Part shown: one piece after another, positions 46,621-58,065 of the stretch
Numbering within the stretch: the first letter of the stretch is position 1
Layout: each line of letters starts with the position of its first letter
Notes under the pieces: model-generated
The model's input: only the letters and a program-made list of their open reading frames with translations
Told to the model about the DNA's origin: nothing
Databases searched by the model: none
Position numbers and translations under genes: made by a program
NCBI RefSeq assembly: GCF_958298935.1
Contig: NC_084944.1
Coordinates: forward strand, 17,019,679-17,083,678
From: Phragmites australis
Taxonomy: Eukaryota > Streptophyta > Magnoliopsida > Poales > Poaceae
Reading direction: 5' to 3'
Length of the DNA stretch: 64,000 nt

Positions 46621-46679
46621 AAAAAACATGCTATGAGAAAGAATAAGTCATACAGTTATTACAAATAAACATACAGTTA

Positions 46680-49600
46680 TTAGAAATAATCATCATCATC
46701 GGGATCAGCTGGATCATAAGTCTCATCATCACTATCACGCGTGTCAAAATAATCATCCTGATGCTCGGGAGGAGGAATGGCGTCATCACTGTCATTGTCT
46801 AAATGTAACCGCTCAAGTAATTCCAAGTCCCTTGTATTCTCAACCTCGTCTTCTTCGTCCTCGTCAGCACCAGTTTCATTGTCTACTTCCATGCCCTGAG
46901 CTTCCGTCAAGTCGATCTCAAAATTCCCTGCGAGCCCATCTTCTTGAAAGAATTCTCCATCATATGTGTTGGGGTCTATGTTGTAATCTTCATTGTTTGG
47001 GACTGGTAGTTTACCGTGTGGCGGTACCTTGTACACAACATCCCAACCCTTAAGACGCTCAACGGTTTTTCACGGGTACGAGAGATAATAAACTTGCGTG
47101 GCCTGCTGAGCCACAATATAGACATCGTCGCCTGGTAAGACGGTTGATTGTCGAATTTCGACTAGCCCAAGATTAGGGGTCCGTCTCACTACTTCTGGAT
47201 CGAACCAATGGCATTTAAATATGACGGGATTCAGAGGTTTGCTCCCATCAAAATTTAGTTCGTATATTTCTTCAATTCCTTCGTAGTACTCAGCCCCATC
47301 TAAGCCTGCAGTAAAAACTCCGGTATTTGTTGTTCTACGATTGGGCCGACTCTGCTCGTGGCTTGCTGTGTGGAAGCGATATCCATTCACATCGTAAGCC
47401 TTAAATGACCTGACCCTATAGGCACAACCATCCGCAACTTGTCTCAAGTCGGCACTCATAGACTCGTCGGTTGTTCCCTACAAGTTTGAGCGGGATAGCT
47501 TGGTGTATTAGTCGCATGTAAGAAATGAAATCAAGTTGGTGTAATAGCCAAGTTAGAAAGTACTTTCTGTTTGAACCAAGAAATGAAATCGGGCATGTCA
47601 TTTCCCACACCATCTCTAAGAAGGGCCGAAGCTTCCTCGAGGGTAGGTTCCCTTGATTCATGCCAGAATTGCTCATTGAATTCCCTATAGCAATGAGAAG
47701 AAGCGGAGTTGGACACAAACTTGTGACTAGTTGAGAAATAATGTATTGAGCACTTACTGCATGTACGGCTCCACTTCGGATAGGTTGGTCAAGACATACA
47801 ACATAATAGTGCGCCACTCTTCATGTTGCAAGGTCTTGTTAGTCGCACCACTTGCACTGCCAAGTTGCCCTCTAAAGATGCTAAGCTTTGATTCATCTTC
47901 GGGGTTTCCAACATTGTAACGAGGGGGTGGATTATGCACACTGGGAAGATTGTCAGCATAGTATTTTGTTGTGAAGTTTGACACCTCCTCCAGGATGTAT
48001 GCCTCGGCTATGGATGCTTCAATTTTGCATTTATTTTTACATTTATTTCGAAGAATCTTTTGGAATCTCTCAATTGAGTAGCACCAGCGGCCCTGCACGG
48101 GCCCCCCAATCGTGCTTCATACGGGAGGTGCAAAATCATATGTTGCATCGGATTAAAGAAGCCGGGTGGAAAGATCTTCTCCAACTTGCAGAGCAACACA
48201 GGCGCCAGTCTTTCCATGTCTGCTACCACGGTATGAGATAACTCTTTGGCACAAAGCTGGCGGAAGAAATTGCTCAACTCCGCAAGCACTAGCCAAACAT
48301 CCTCGGGGACATAGCCTCGAATCATCACCGGCAGTAGCCGCTCAAGCCATATGTGATAGTCATGACTCTTGAGCCCGTTGATTCGCAAAGTAGCTAAATT
48401 CACTCCCCTCTTCAGATTCGCTGCATACCCATCAGGGAACATCAAGGTTTGGAACCACTCAAGTACTTCCCTCCTTTGGGCCCTTGTAAGAACGAAATTG
48501 GCCTTTGGCTTCGTCCACGATTTCCCGCCTTTGGGAGGAGCCATGTCTAGCTGTGGTCTATTGCATAATCTCATTTGATCGACTCTAGCCTTAACGTTAT
48601 CCTTCGTCTTCTCAGGAATGTCCATGATTGTGCCAAAAATGGCCTCAGCGACATTCTTTTCAGTGTGCATTACATCAATGTTATGTGGAAGAAGGAGATC
48701 ATCGAAGTAGGGGAGATTCCACAAGCATGGCTTGTGAGTCCAGGCGTGTTGCTCACCATATCCCAGAAATCCATCTCCTTGGGCATTGGACTCGAGAGCG
48801 TCTAACTGAGCACGAACCGCGGCACCGGTCATCTTAGGTGGTGCTGAGCCTTCGGCAACTACATTTTTCGTAAAGTTCTTCACGTCTTGTCTGAATGGAT
48901 GGTCAAGAGGAAGGAATTGTCGATGCTTGTCGAAGGAAGAATATTTGCCACCCTTTGTCAACCAAATGAACATCAGAGCCGCCCTGCATACTGGGCATGG
49001 GAACTTCCCATGCACACACCAGCCACAGAATATCCCATACACCGGTAGATCATGCAGGGAGTACTGGTACCAAACATGCATTTTGAAGTTTGTCTTTGTA
49101 GCTCGGTCGTATGTCCAGACCCCATCCTCCCAAGCACGGACCAAATCATCCATCAGCGGCTCCATGTACACACTCATATTCTTCCCTGGGTATTCAGGCC
49201 CCGGAATTATCAGCGATAGGAATATGTTCTGTCGTTGAAAGATGATGTCGGGGGGGAGATTGAGGGGAATAACAAACATAGGCCAACAGCTGTATGAGGC
49301 ACAAGTCATACCATATGGATTGAACCCATCAGTTGCGAGCGCAATTCGTACATTACGAGCCTCTAGAGCTTTGTCACGATGAATCAGATCGAACCTCTTC
49401 CATGCTTCACCATCAGATGGATGTACCAGCTTGTCAGGATTGTATCGACGCCCATCTTTGTGCCACGTCATCTGTTTAGCAGATTCCACAGTCATATACA
49501 GACATTGGATTCTCGGTACGAATGGAAGATACCGAAGGATCTTCACGGGGATTGCGAGCTGCCTCTTCTGACCATCACCAGAGTCTACCTCAAGATACCT

Positions 49601-50299
49601 AGAGGAATTGCACTTCACACAGTACTTTGCGTCCGCGTGTTCTTTCCTAAATAAGATGCATCCCTTTGGACAAGCATGTATCTGCTCATATGGCATCTTA
49701 AGTGCACGGAGGACTTTCTTCGACTCGTACATGCTCTTTGGCAGAATGTGACCTTCCGGGAGAAGGCTACCAACAACTGTCAGCATTGCGTCGAAGGTTT
49801 CTCGGCTGAAGCTAAACTGGGACTTGATAGCCATTAGGCGTTCGATCGCATCCAATTGAGAAACCTTGGAATGCCCGTGAAGGGGTTGCTACGCTGTAGA
49901 CAACATATCATAAAAGTCCTTTGCGGTTGACTCCGGCACTTCCTCCATACGTGCTTCATTAAAATGTGCGTCATGAAAGTCATCTAGCATGTCTCCGACA
50001 CCGACATCGTAGTCGTTGGTGCGTTGACGCACCACCTCCTCTCTGGCACGTTCGGACTCACCATGGTAGGTCCACCGGGTATAGTGTGGCATAAACCCAT
50101 TCTTACAAAGGTGTTGACCCATGACCTCCTTTGTTTGTTGACGCGCGTTTGCACAAATACTGCAGGGGCACCAAGTTCCACGAGGTCCCTTTGGCCTAGC
50201 AAATGCTAATTCCAAGAATGCATCGGTCTTCTGGATCCATTCATCGGTCAAAAAACCCTGACTAGAGCGGCCAGTGTACATCCACTCACGATCATCCAT
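46680..50299 (-). pseudogene. CACTA transposase (Tnp2/TnpD-like), nearly full length, element B
   Basis: From 50299: MDDREWMYTGRSSQ and WCPCSIC (transposase-associated domain). Then the Transposase_21 core (49855-48700: CPKGCILFRKEHADAKYC, ALATDGFNPYG, NLPYFDDLLLPHNIDVMHTE). DUF4218 (48600-47760: GLKSHDYH, LPYEARLGG, WCYSIERFQKILR). A short exon 47684-47552 (EFNEQFWHESREP, DFISWFKQK) lies between consensus splice sites. DUF4216 follows (47480-47070: VRSFKAYDVNGYRFHT, NPVIFKCHWFDPEVV), then an acidic tail (47036-46680) ending DDDDYF. Two introns are visible (47757-47685 and about 47551-47483). Lesions: TAG at 49889-49891, a frame change in the G run at 48102-48107, and TGA at 47070-47072. Otherwise open over about 1,150 codons. 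Confidence 0.9.
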
Positions 50300-50480
50300 C
50301 CTCTAACATATTGGGAAACATACACATATAATATTTTTTATTCAGCAAGTAATATAAAAATCAATTTCATCTACCTATACAATTAATTATTTCCATCAAA
50401 TATTTGTGTTTTACCATAAGAGGGAATCGGCATGCATCAAACTATCTAATATGTAAAGATAGGTCCTAATCCCACCCGAC

Positions 50481-50677
50481 GATGTGTACATTGGGCCGTT
50501 TCCATGCTCTACTCCGATCCGAGAAAGAATTTCGGCAGCACCTCCCCGCTGTTCTCCAAATACGCATCTCGGCAACAAGCCAAGACAATGTGTATCCGGA
50601 GAACAACGGGGAGACGCTGCCAAAACTCTGTCTCCGATCGGAGTAGAGCATTGAAACGAACCCAATCTACACATCCT
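50481..50677 (-). other. Long leader hairpin, element B
   Basis: Inverse arms of about 85 bp around a short loop, homologous to 40784-40980 in element A. Base of stem GATGTGTACATTGGG with CCCAATCTACACATC. Located about 180-380 bp upstream of the transposase ATG. Confidence 0.85.
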
Positions 50678-50710
50678 CAGGCTGTCCAAAAAATGTGGAC
50701 AATTCGAAAT

Positions 50711-50758
50711 AGTTACGGTTATAGATATGCAAAGACTTGCATATTTATAACCATAACT
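50711..50758 (-). other. Short leader hairpin, element B
   Basis: AGTTACGGTTATAGATATGC pairs with GCATATTTATAACCATAACT; homologous to 40701-40748. Confidence 0.8.
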
Positions 50759-51461
50759 CTTTCAAACGGGAGACGCATAGGTTACGCGACATGCACATCC
50801 TAAACCCTAAATTAACAGCTTGTTCTAATTTAAGAAAATTTGCAAATATAGAGTAGTTGTACATGCAAACCAGATTTTAGTCTCAGGTTTAGAAATGACA
50901 TAATATCTCAGTTTTTGGCATCCATATGTTAGACTAAACATTTGATTAAAATAAGGTAAAATGATAGTGATTAAGACTAAACCACTCTAGAGTCTCATAT
51001 TTCCATGGAAAACAGCACCTATATTTAGCATTGTAAGCATGAAAGATTAATGGAAGAAATATGCTAAATGAGATAGAATACAAATGCCATATATATTAGT
51101 CTCAAGTTTAAAATGCCGTAATGTTTCAGTTTTTGTCATCCATATATTAGGCTAAACATTTGAATAAAAATTTAAGAAAATTACCACATAACTTTGTTTG
51201 TCTTGGTTCTGTATCCCCTATTTTCTTAGTTAATTACCTTCCTGGTACAGTCCCTATACTTACTAACTGAATCATTGCAAAGTCGAGACCTGGAAGTCGT
51301 AAACATTCAGCTGGTGTTTGGACGAGAGGGATTGCCTTGGGTTGTTTTTTGGATTTATTGACTAAATCTTAAGGATTTCCACCAACCCGAATCCTCTAAC
51401 CAAGCAGGACGATGGTGTGGTCTGTTGAATACATTATGACCGTACTCAAATAAAACTGCAG

Positions 51462-51696
51462 ATCTATGCCGACGGATTGGTAAAGAAAGCATACGAGGAC
51501 TGGATGCATGCTGTAGAATATGATGGCAAGGCACTCTTGAGTTTCAAGCAGAAAAAGAAGTCAGTCACAACAAGAAGTGACACCGCAGTAGCTTCAACAA
51601 GCAATCCTACTTCATATGGTTCAGACAATTCACAGAAACAATTGTCACTGCCTGCAAAAGCTGGACAACCTGCCACAGCGGGTACTATCAGTGAAG
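51462..51696 (+). pseudogene. Captured exon of a CBP60-like calmodulin-binding protein
   Basis: A 235-bp open segment bounded by CTGCAG on the left and AAG|GTAAAA on the right, consensus splice sites. It reads IYADGLVKKAYEDWMHAVEY, then DGKALLSFKQKKKSVTTRSD, a Ser/Gln-rich linker and a Gly-Thr end. A GLVK-AY-W-VEYDGK-L pattern is characteristic of the CBP60 plant calmodulin-binding family. It lies inside element B, opposite in strand to the transposase, in a segment of about 1.7 kb (50810-52535) that element A lacks. This is a transduplicated host fragment, not a gene here. Confidence 0.72.
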
Positions 51697-52535
51697 GTAA
51701 AATTAATTTTGAATTTTCACTGTCCTGATTTATCCCATGAAGCTTTCTTGTTCACCATTGTTATTCTAGCCATGCTTTAGTGGCAACAAACCTTTAAGGA
51801 GAAAATTAGCTCAGTAGTATCTCAAGGAGGCATAAATTCAAATATCGGCTCCATTGATCTTACTCCAACCTAAATAATACACTGTCTTGCTCAATGTACA
51901 TGTAGTGCGAGGATGACATTTATGCTGGTGGTCACATGTCAGTGGCAGATTGGATGATATTTTCCAACTTGGTGGTCTTTTTAATAGCACTATGCAATAC
52001 TGCCTACTTGTTAATGTTACTTCATTTATCATTGCTCATGACATAAGCCAAGTGATTTCAGTTTAAGCCCGTACATCCTCATGCTCACCGACTTAACATT
52101 AATGGGCAAAAATGATACTGTAGTTTTTTGACAGTTTATTTTCATTGCTTTACTCATATCCCAGTTGATTTTTCTTGTCTTCAATTTTTTGTTGTAAATG
52201 CAATCTGCCCTGATAGTATAAGAAGGATGTGATGTCGCATATGCCAAGTTGTAACAAGCACTAGTCAAGTAGGGCTAATTCGGAAGGCTAAAATTGGGAC
52301 ATTAGTAACTGTGGCAGGAATCACACTTATGATGCACTCTATGTGCCTGCAAACTGCTTTATAACTACATTTTCAATACTATGTCAACCATTATTTGTTG
52401 GACATAAATGGACGTGTAAAGAAACATGGTACTGCTTGTGATTATGGATGTGCATCAACTAAGTGTATGTCAATCTAATCTTCAGAAAGTCATATTTAGC
52501 ATGTAGTCCAATCATTTTAGCACGTACCTTGCTGA
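51697..52535. other. Captured or filler DNA in element B
   Basis: AT-rich sequence downstream of the CBP60-like exon, absent from element A. It could be captured intron; no further exon recognised. Confidence 0.45.
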
Positions 52536-52539
52536 TTTG

Positions 52540-52930
52540 CAGGAGGTCGGAGGGGGGCGGCGCGGGCGGGGCGGCTCCAGGCGGCGTCGGGCGGCGGCAT
52601 CGGGTGGGGCGGCGCGGCGCGAGGCGGGCGTCGGGCGGCGTCGGGCGGCGTCGGGCGGCGGCGTCGGGCGGCCGGCGCGGAGCGGCGTCGGAGGGGGGCT
52701 GTGCGGGCAGGGCGGCGTCGGGCGGCGGCGTCGGGCGGCCGGCGCGGAGCGGCGTCGGAGGGGGGCGGTGCGGGCAGGGCGGCGTCGGGCGGGGCGGCGC
52801 GAGGCGGGCGGCAGCACCGGAGGGGGATCTGGGAGGAGGGGGAGGGCGGCGCTGGCGGCAGCGGCGGATTGGGCCGCGGGAGGCGGCGGCGGCTACCGGG
52901 GAGAAGGAATAAAAAAACGGAGTAGATCTG
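52540..52930 (-). repeat. GC-rich low-complexity block of element B
   Basis: Dense CGGCGTCGGGCGG-type words, homologous in position and composition to 39740-40330 in element A. All frames are open but biased, so no protein is called; probably untranslated leader or first-exon sequence. Confidence 0.7.
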
Positions 52931-53094
52931 TCCCCGCGCGCGGCCGAGATGGGAAACCCTATATTCGTGAAATTGCCGAGTGTCTGGTTTTGCCGAGTGT
53001 CAAATATAGAACACTCGGCAAAGCGCTTGTTTGCCGAGTGTAAACGCAAGAACACTCGGCAAACACCTGAATTTTTTTTCTGCTACAAATGCAC

Positions 53095-53810
53095 TTAATG
53101 AATTAAAAATAGCAAACGGACCCCAAAAAATACCAGATTTTAACATCGAATATGCTATGCTGTATGTTGAGTGTAGAAAAAGTTTCAAGGTCAAACGACG
53201 ATTGAACCATCACTTCGGCTTCAAACCTGATCCGTTCCCTCTCGAAACAACGATTCTTCCTCGGAGATGCTTCAGTTTCTAAGCATCGTACGTGATAATT
53301 TTTGCGAAACCTTCTCAAATTTTTATCACAGCCTCTACGTATCATATTATGACGCTATGGTAAGTCTCATCTTTTTCAGACTTCGTTTGTTTTTTTTAGA
53401 ATTAGAAAACCAATAAGCTACATGTTGGTGGTCGAGTGTTGCCGCCCAGATATTTCAAATTTCTTTTCATTTCTTGGGTAAGGCCTAAAAATAGACTCAA
53501 CAACATGAATATGATTTTTCTACCCATTTTTGTTCATTATTTCATGTGCTTGCAGATCAAATTTGACTTATATCCATTAAAAGCCAGGAAATGCACTTAA
53601 TGAATTAAAAATAGTAAACGGACCCAAAAAAATGCCAAAGTTTAACATGGAATATTCTATGTTGTATGTTAAGTGTAGAAAAAGTTTCAAGGTCAAACGA
53701 TGATTCAACCGTCACTTTGGCTTCAAACCTGATCCGTTCCCTCTCGAAATCACGATTCTTTTTCGTAGATGCTTCGGTTTCTAAGCATCGTACGTGACAG
53801 CTTTTGCTTC
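53095..53810 (-). repeat. Duplicated leader module of element B
   Basis: Two related stretches (about 53095-53360 and 53590-53810) share ATTAAAAATAG, TAAACGGACC, GAACCGTCAC-like and CTGATCCGTTCCCTCTCGAA. Element A has the same pair (38790-39060, 39290-39560), so the duplication predates the split of A and B. Confidence 0.8.
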
Positions 53811-54184
53811 TTCCACTTGGCAAGCATTGAAAATTCCTTCTTTGTCTGGATGACAGCTGGAATGATAATATATAGCAGAGAAATTCCTTTTTTAAGGCAA
53901 GCAAGAAGAATTGTCATTCTCCTTTGTTTGTGAGCTCAGCTCTTCACACGGTAGCATCTTTGACACATGTTTAGAGCACAACTGATTCCAAGGGCCGCTC
54001 TCAGGAGTCCACATCTGCTGCATCTCAATCTTGAAGCACGACTGAATTCTAACTCCAAGTTCATAACAATATCATCCTTAAACCATACTGCAGTAGTACC
54101 AGAATCGATGTGTGGCGGTCCTTGGTCGGTTGTTATTACGAGAAAGAAAAGAGAACAAAAGGAAACCAAAAAGAAAATAAAGAA

Positions 54185-54530
54185 AAAAAAATAGTTTGCC
54201 GAGTGCCTAATATCGGGCACTCGGCAAACATACATGTTTGCCGAGTGTCCGTTAGACGACACTCGGCAAAGTGGAGACTCGCCGTCAGACGCCGAACGGA
54301 GGGACACGTGCCACGTTTTTTGCCGAGTGTCCTAATTCGCTGAGTGTTTTTTCTCTTTTTGCCGAGTGCTATTGTTTGCCGAGTGTTTTTTTTATGAATT
54401 TACCGAGTGCCATATTGTTTGCCGAGTGCTTTAGTTGGGAACTCGGCGTAGGTTGCTGTTTACCAAGTACCCGATATAATGCACTCGGCATACACGTAGG
54501 CACTCGGCATAGGTCTCGTTTCCGGTAGTG
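54185..54530. repeat. 5' subterminal repeats of element B
   Basis: GCCGAGTGT words in both orientations; a smaller second block is at 52970-53065. Matches 37924-38270 and 39588-39725 in A. Confidence 0.85.
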
Positions 54531-54533
54531 CTG

Positions 54534-55068
54534 TCTGTGCACTGATTGTACACTGGCCCTGTCCTGTACCACCCAGTCAACCGCACTTCACGTTTTGATC
54601 AGGCAAGCACTACTCTTTATACAGGTCGATATATTTGGCCAGGCAATCCATTAGATAGGCAAACCTACTGGAGTGGCCACAGTGACACAAGTACCTAGAA
54701 ACCTTTGATGCCAACTGCCGTCTCGTTTTAAGTTTTACATGCTGCGAAATGTGTATTATGAATATAACTGTTTCTTTGCCTGTTCAAATATAAGAGCCCT
54801 CTGTGAGTTTTTCTTGCTAGATCAGATGAACAGATTTTAACATCATCTCAAAACGCACACCCTCACTGATTGGCCATGATCAACACCCAGTCCCCAGTTG
54901 CACACAACCTCACAGTATAGGCTGTGCTATTTAAGTTGGAATTCAACAGATACAGAACAGGAAAAAATGCAGCTATATAACATTCAAAACAAGCATGCAG
55001 CATCCTTTTAGGTGACGATAGTGCAACCAAAAAATCTATAGAATTAGATGGCCTGAGATATATAGTTT
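54534..55068. other. No gene recognised
   Basis: Flank of element B. No coding frame or repeat with termini. Confidence 0.4.
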
Positions 55069-55520
55069 GTAGAGTGCTTCATGGGGCATTGCAGGCCATC
55101 ATCCACTCCAACCCAAGGCAAGACATCTTCCAAGAGAAATTTGTTTTTGTCGGGCCGTCTACTGAATGGTCTTTTTGAAAAGGCCCATGCCATCTTATAT
55201 TGGTCAACAAATTTACCTAATCTTTTTTGTCTGAAAAATAGCTTTCGTTTAAATATGGTTTAATTGAATTACTGACCAACACAAATGAAATAAAATTTGC
55301 ATCCCACTACTGTTAGGTTTTTGAGAGAGTCAATACTTTCCACGTCAGCTTAGGCTTCTAAAATAAATTGATCATGATTGGTGCATGGAAGTGTTGAGTT
55401 TATTCTTCACGTAGAGGAAGCATTTTCGTGAGTTCTCGCCAATTCAGGACGAACTCACTAAGAAAGAGATACAGAGATCATTCTGACTATTCAACTAACC
55501 CACCCTACTCCCCCCTACCC
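55069..55520 (+). pseudogene. Unidentified gene fragment, copy 1
   Basis: After an AG at 55067-55068 the sequence reads VLHGALQAIIHSNPRQDIFQ and EKFVFVGPSTEW, then loses frame. The rest (to 55520) is non-coding but clearly homologous to 57670-57985. Compared with the second copy it lacks about 215 bp containing a terminal exon. I do not recognise the protein family. Confidence 0.5.
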
Positions 55521-55864
55521 CAATTTCTCTTACTGGAGCCCATGCTCCCCCAGTATGTCACTAACTCACTATTAACTTTGTTGGTCAAAGTTTGATTATA
55601 TTACTCCAAGTCAATAGTGATAAGTATTATCGGACTGGGTGGTATCACGGTGAGATTGAAAAATGTAACGTCTTATAAGAATAGCAATGACTGCACAACG
55701 ATGAGACGTCCATGATCTCATCATTTATGGAGCTGTGTGATCTATTGTTGTCATGTTATAACGAATAATATTGTAACAAATCTTACTATGTGAAATTTGT
55801 ATTGTAGGACTTATTATTGTCATGTTAATGACTTATGATGTATTGAACTATGTTGGTATTGTAA

Positions 55865-56213
55865 GGCCGTCTCCAAGAGAAGCGGCAAACGAGACTCTAA
55901 ACTACTGTGCTGGCTGCCACCTCAGCTTTTGCCGTTTGCAGCGCACGTCGCAGCACTCCAACAGAAGCGGCATTTGGCGCTACAGGAATGCCACTCGCAT
56001 TTTTCGGCGGCAAAGTTGCGGCACAATGCAGCAGCCCACATCACTGTGTATTGAGGCTGACCTGTGGGTCCGAGGGGAGGAGGAGAGTAAAGGAATGTAG
56101 GAAATAGGGTGTCTGTTGGAGATAGAAAAAATAGGAGATACTGTAATAGTGATAGGAGATAATGTAATAGTGTTATAGGAGGTGGATTTTTAGAGTTTCT
56201 GTTGGAGATGACC
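55865..56213. mobile_element. Harbinger-like MITE
   Basis: 349 bp with termini GGCCGTCTCCAAGAGA and TCTGTTGGAGATGACC (inverse pair), target duplication TAA at 55862-55864 and 56214-56216. The interior is GC-rich and contains GGAGATA words; a 92-residue frame inside is not a gene. Confidence 0.8.
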
Positions 56214-56216
56214 TAA

Positions 56217-57288
56217 GATTGTGTTATTGTAAATTTTTGTTATGATGTAAACTTGTTATCGACTTATTGTACGTTTTTGTTTCGTTTAATTCTTGTTTTG
56301 CAAACTATAGTTGTTAAAATTGTTTACTAATGTTAAATATTGTGATGTTACATCTTACCAGGGTGCCATAAATTTCTAAAGAAACCTCTACCTTGGAGTA
56401 CCACACTGGCATTAGCGCCCGTTGTGCTCCTATGGTAACCAAGCCCAAATATCGATGTCCTTTGATATGGAGACCTTGTGCAGAAGGTTCTTCATGTGTC
56501 CCGGGATTGACTCCGATTTCATGGTGTATTCCTCTTTAAAGCCGGTCAATTCCATATTCTAAAAACATTTCTAATGTCTTGTTTATCAACCACAACTTTG
56601 TCGCTTCAAGCAATGGATCGATATGGTGATGCCATCGTACAACGAGGGATGGATCCAAGAGGCCGAAGCTAAATAGGAGTACAAGATAAGGATGGAGGAA
56701 ACATGCTGGAGGTAGGAGGCACGTCGAGAGCGGCAACAGGAACATCAACGGCGAGAACAGGAATGCAAGTGGTAGGCTGAGGAGCATCAAAGGTGGGAGG
56801 AGGAATGCTACCTGTGAGGGGATATATTAAGAACTCTGCCTGAGAATCCACGTTCTATCCCTGGTATTGTAAGATTTACATCTATGTACCGTAGATTTTG
56901 TATTAATCATAGACGTTTACCTTTACGAAATAAATTGCCACCTTCTACACTCCTCGTCCGATTAATCCACTTTTTAAAATATCTCTAGAATGGATTCACA
57001 ATTAATCATTCCTAATTTATTTACAAATTATTTCTAATTTTATTTAAAAGCTAAATAAATTCAACAACCACTCGCCCGTTTGAAGGGTGACATGTACCTA
57101 TCTCCCTTTCCAACGGGCGACAGGTATTGAGGTATGCCCATTGTGGCAGGCCATGTAGCTTGTCGCCTGTTGAAGGGCGATACGTTATTTTTGCCCCTCC
57201 AACGGGCGACATGAGTACATAATTGAAAACTTGAAAATAGACGTATAGATTTGCAATTTTTGGATTTAAAAATATAAAAATAAAAAAA
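56217..57288. other. No gene recognised; local CCAACGGGCGACA repeats
   Basis: 57080-57205 repeats CGCCCGTTTGAAGGG, CCAACGGGCGACA and TCGCCTGTTGAAGGGCGA in both orientations, probably a remnant of a small transposon. The remainder shows nothing supportable. Confidence 0.45.
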
Positions 57289-57985
57289 TCGAGTGCTTCA
57301 TGGGGCATTGTAGGCCATCCACTCCAACCCATGGCAAAACATCTTCCAAGAGAAATTGGTTTTTGTTGGGCCTTCTACTGAAAGGTCTTTGAAAAGTCCC
57401 ATGCCATCTTATAATGGTCAACAAATTTATCTAATCTTTTTCTTTGTCTCAAACAAAGAGTAATCTTGTTTTCCATATTTTATTTATTTATTTTTCAGAT
57501 ATCATCCCCGTCGGTTGAGGCTCTTACAAAATCAAGCATATGGATTGGCTTAGGTGATAAAGGGTGTGTTGATGAAATCAGTTATAGTGAAACCATCTTT
57601 AACTAGTCACTACTTGAACTTCAAAGCAGATTTGGCAGCCTAGATTGTACAATCGTCACTTTTACATGGCAAAAATAGCTTTCCTTTAAATATGGTATAA
57701 TTGAATTCCTGACCGACAAAAATGAAATAAAATTTGCATCCCACTACTATTAGGGTTTCTAGAGAGTCAATACTTTCCTCGTCAGCTTATTAGGCTACTA
57801 AAATAAATTGATCATGATTGGTGCATGGAAGTGTTGAGTTTGTTCTTCACGTCGGGAAAGCATTTCCATGAGTTCTCGCCAATTCTGGAACTTTTCTCGC
57901 ATGCTAGAGGACAAACTCACTCAGAAAGAGATATAGATATCATTTTGACTATTCAACTAACCCACCCTACTCCCCCTTCCCCATT
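57289..57985 (+). pseudogene. Unidentified gene fragment, copy 2, with terminal exon
   Basis: Homologous to 55069-55520. The first part reads IHSNPWQNIFQEKLVFVGPS, then TERSLKSPMPSYNGQQIYLI. After a T-rich tract ending TTTTTCAG, a 108-bp segment (57499-57606) reads SSPSVEALTKSSIWIGLGDK, then GCVDEISYSETIFN and TAG. This looks like the 3' terminal exon of a gene. A stop in the first part (VLHGAL*A) and lack of upstream exons argue that the locus is a fragment. Family not recognised. Confidence 0.5.
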
Positions 57986-58065
57986 TTTTTAATTAAAAAA
58001 TGTAACTTCTTACAAGAATCTCATGGTGAGATTAAAAAATGTAACTTCTTATAAGAATATCAATG

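Larger units (their letters stand above)
43268..54530 (-). mobile_element. CACTA element B, GCCGAGTGT family, nearly complete
   Basis: Termini CACTACCGGATTTCG (left) and GTTTCCGGTAGTG (right), target duplication CTG on both sides (43265-43267, 54531-54533); 11,263 bp. Genes run on minus, so the 5' end is at 54530. In that order: subterminal GCCGAGTGT repeats, duplicated leader module, GC-rich block, captured CBP60-like exon, two hairpins, transposase gene (50299-46680), second transposon gene (46620-44460), 41-bp tandem array, 3' subterminal repeats. Both genes are recognisable over full length, but the transposase has three lesions. Element A is a shorter relative in opposite orientation 362 bp away. 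Confidence 0.93.
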
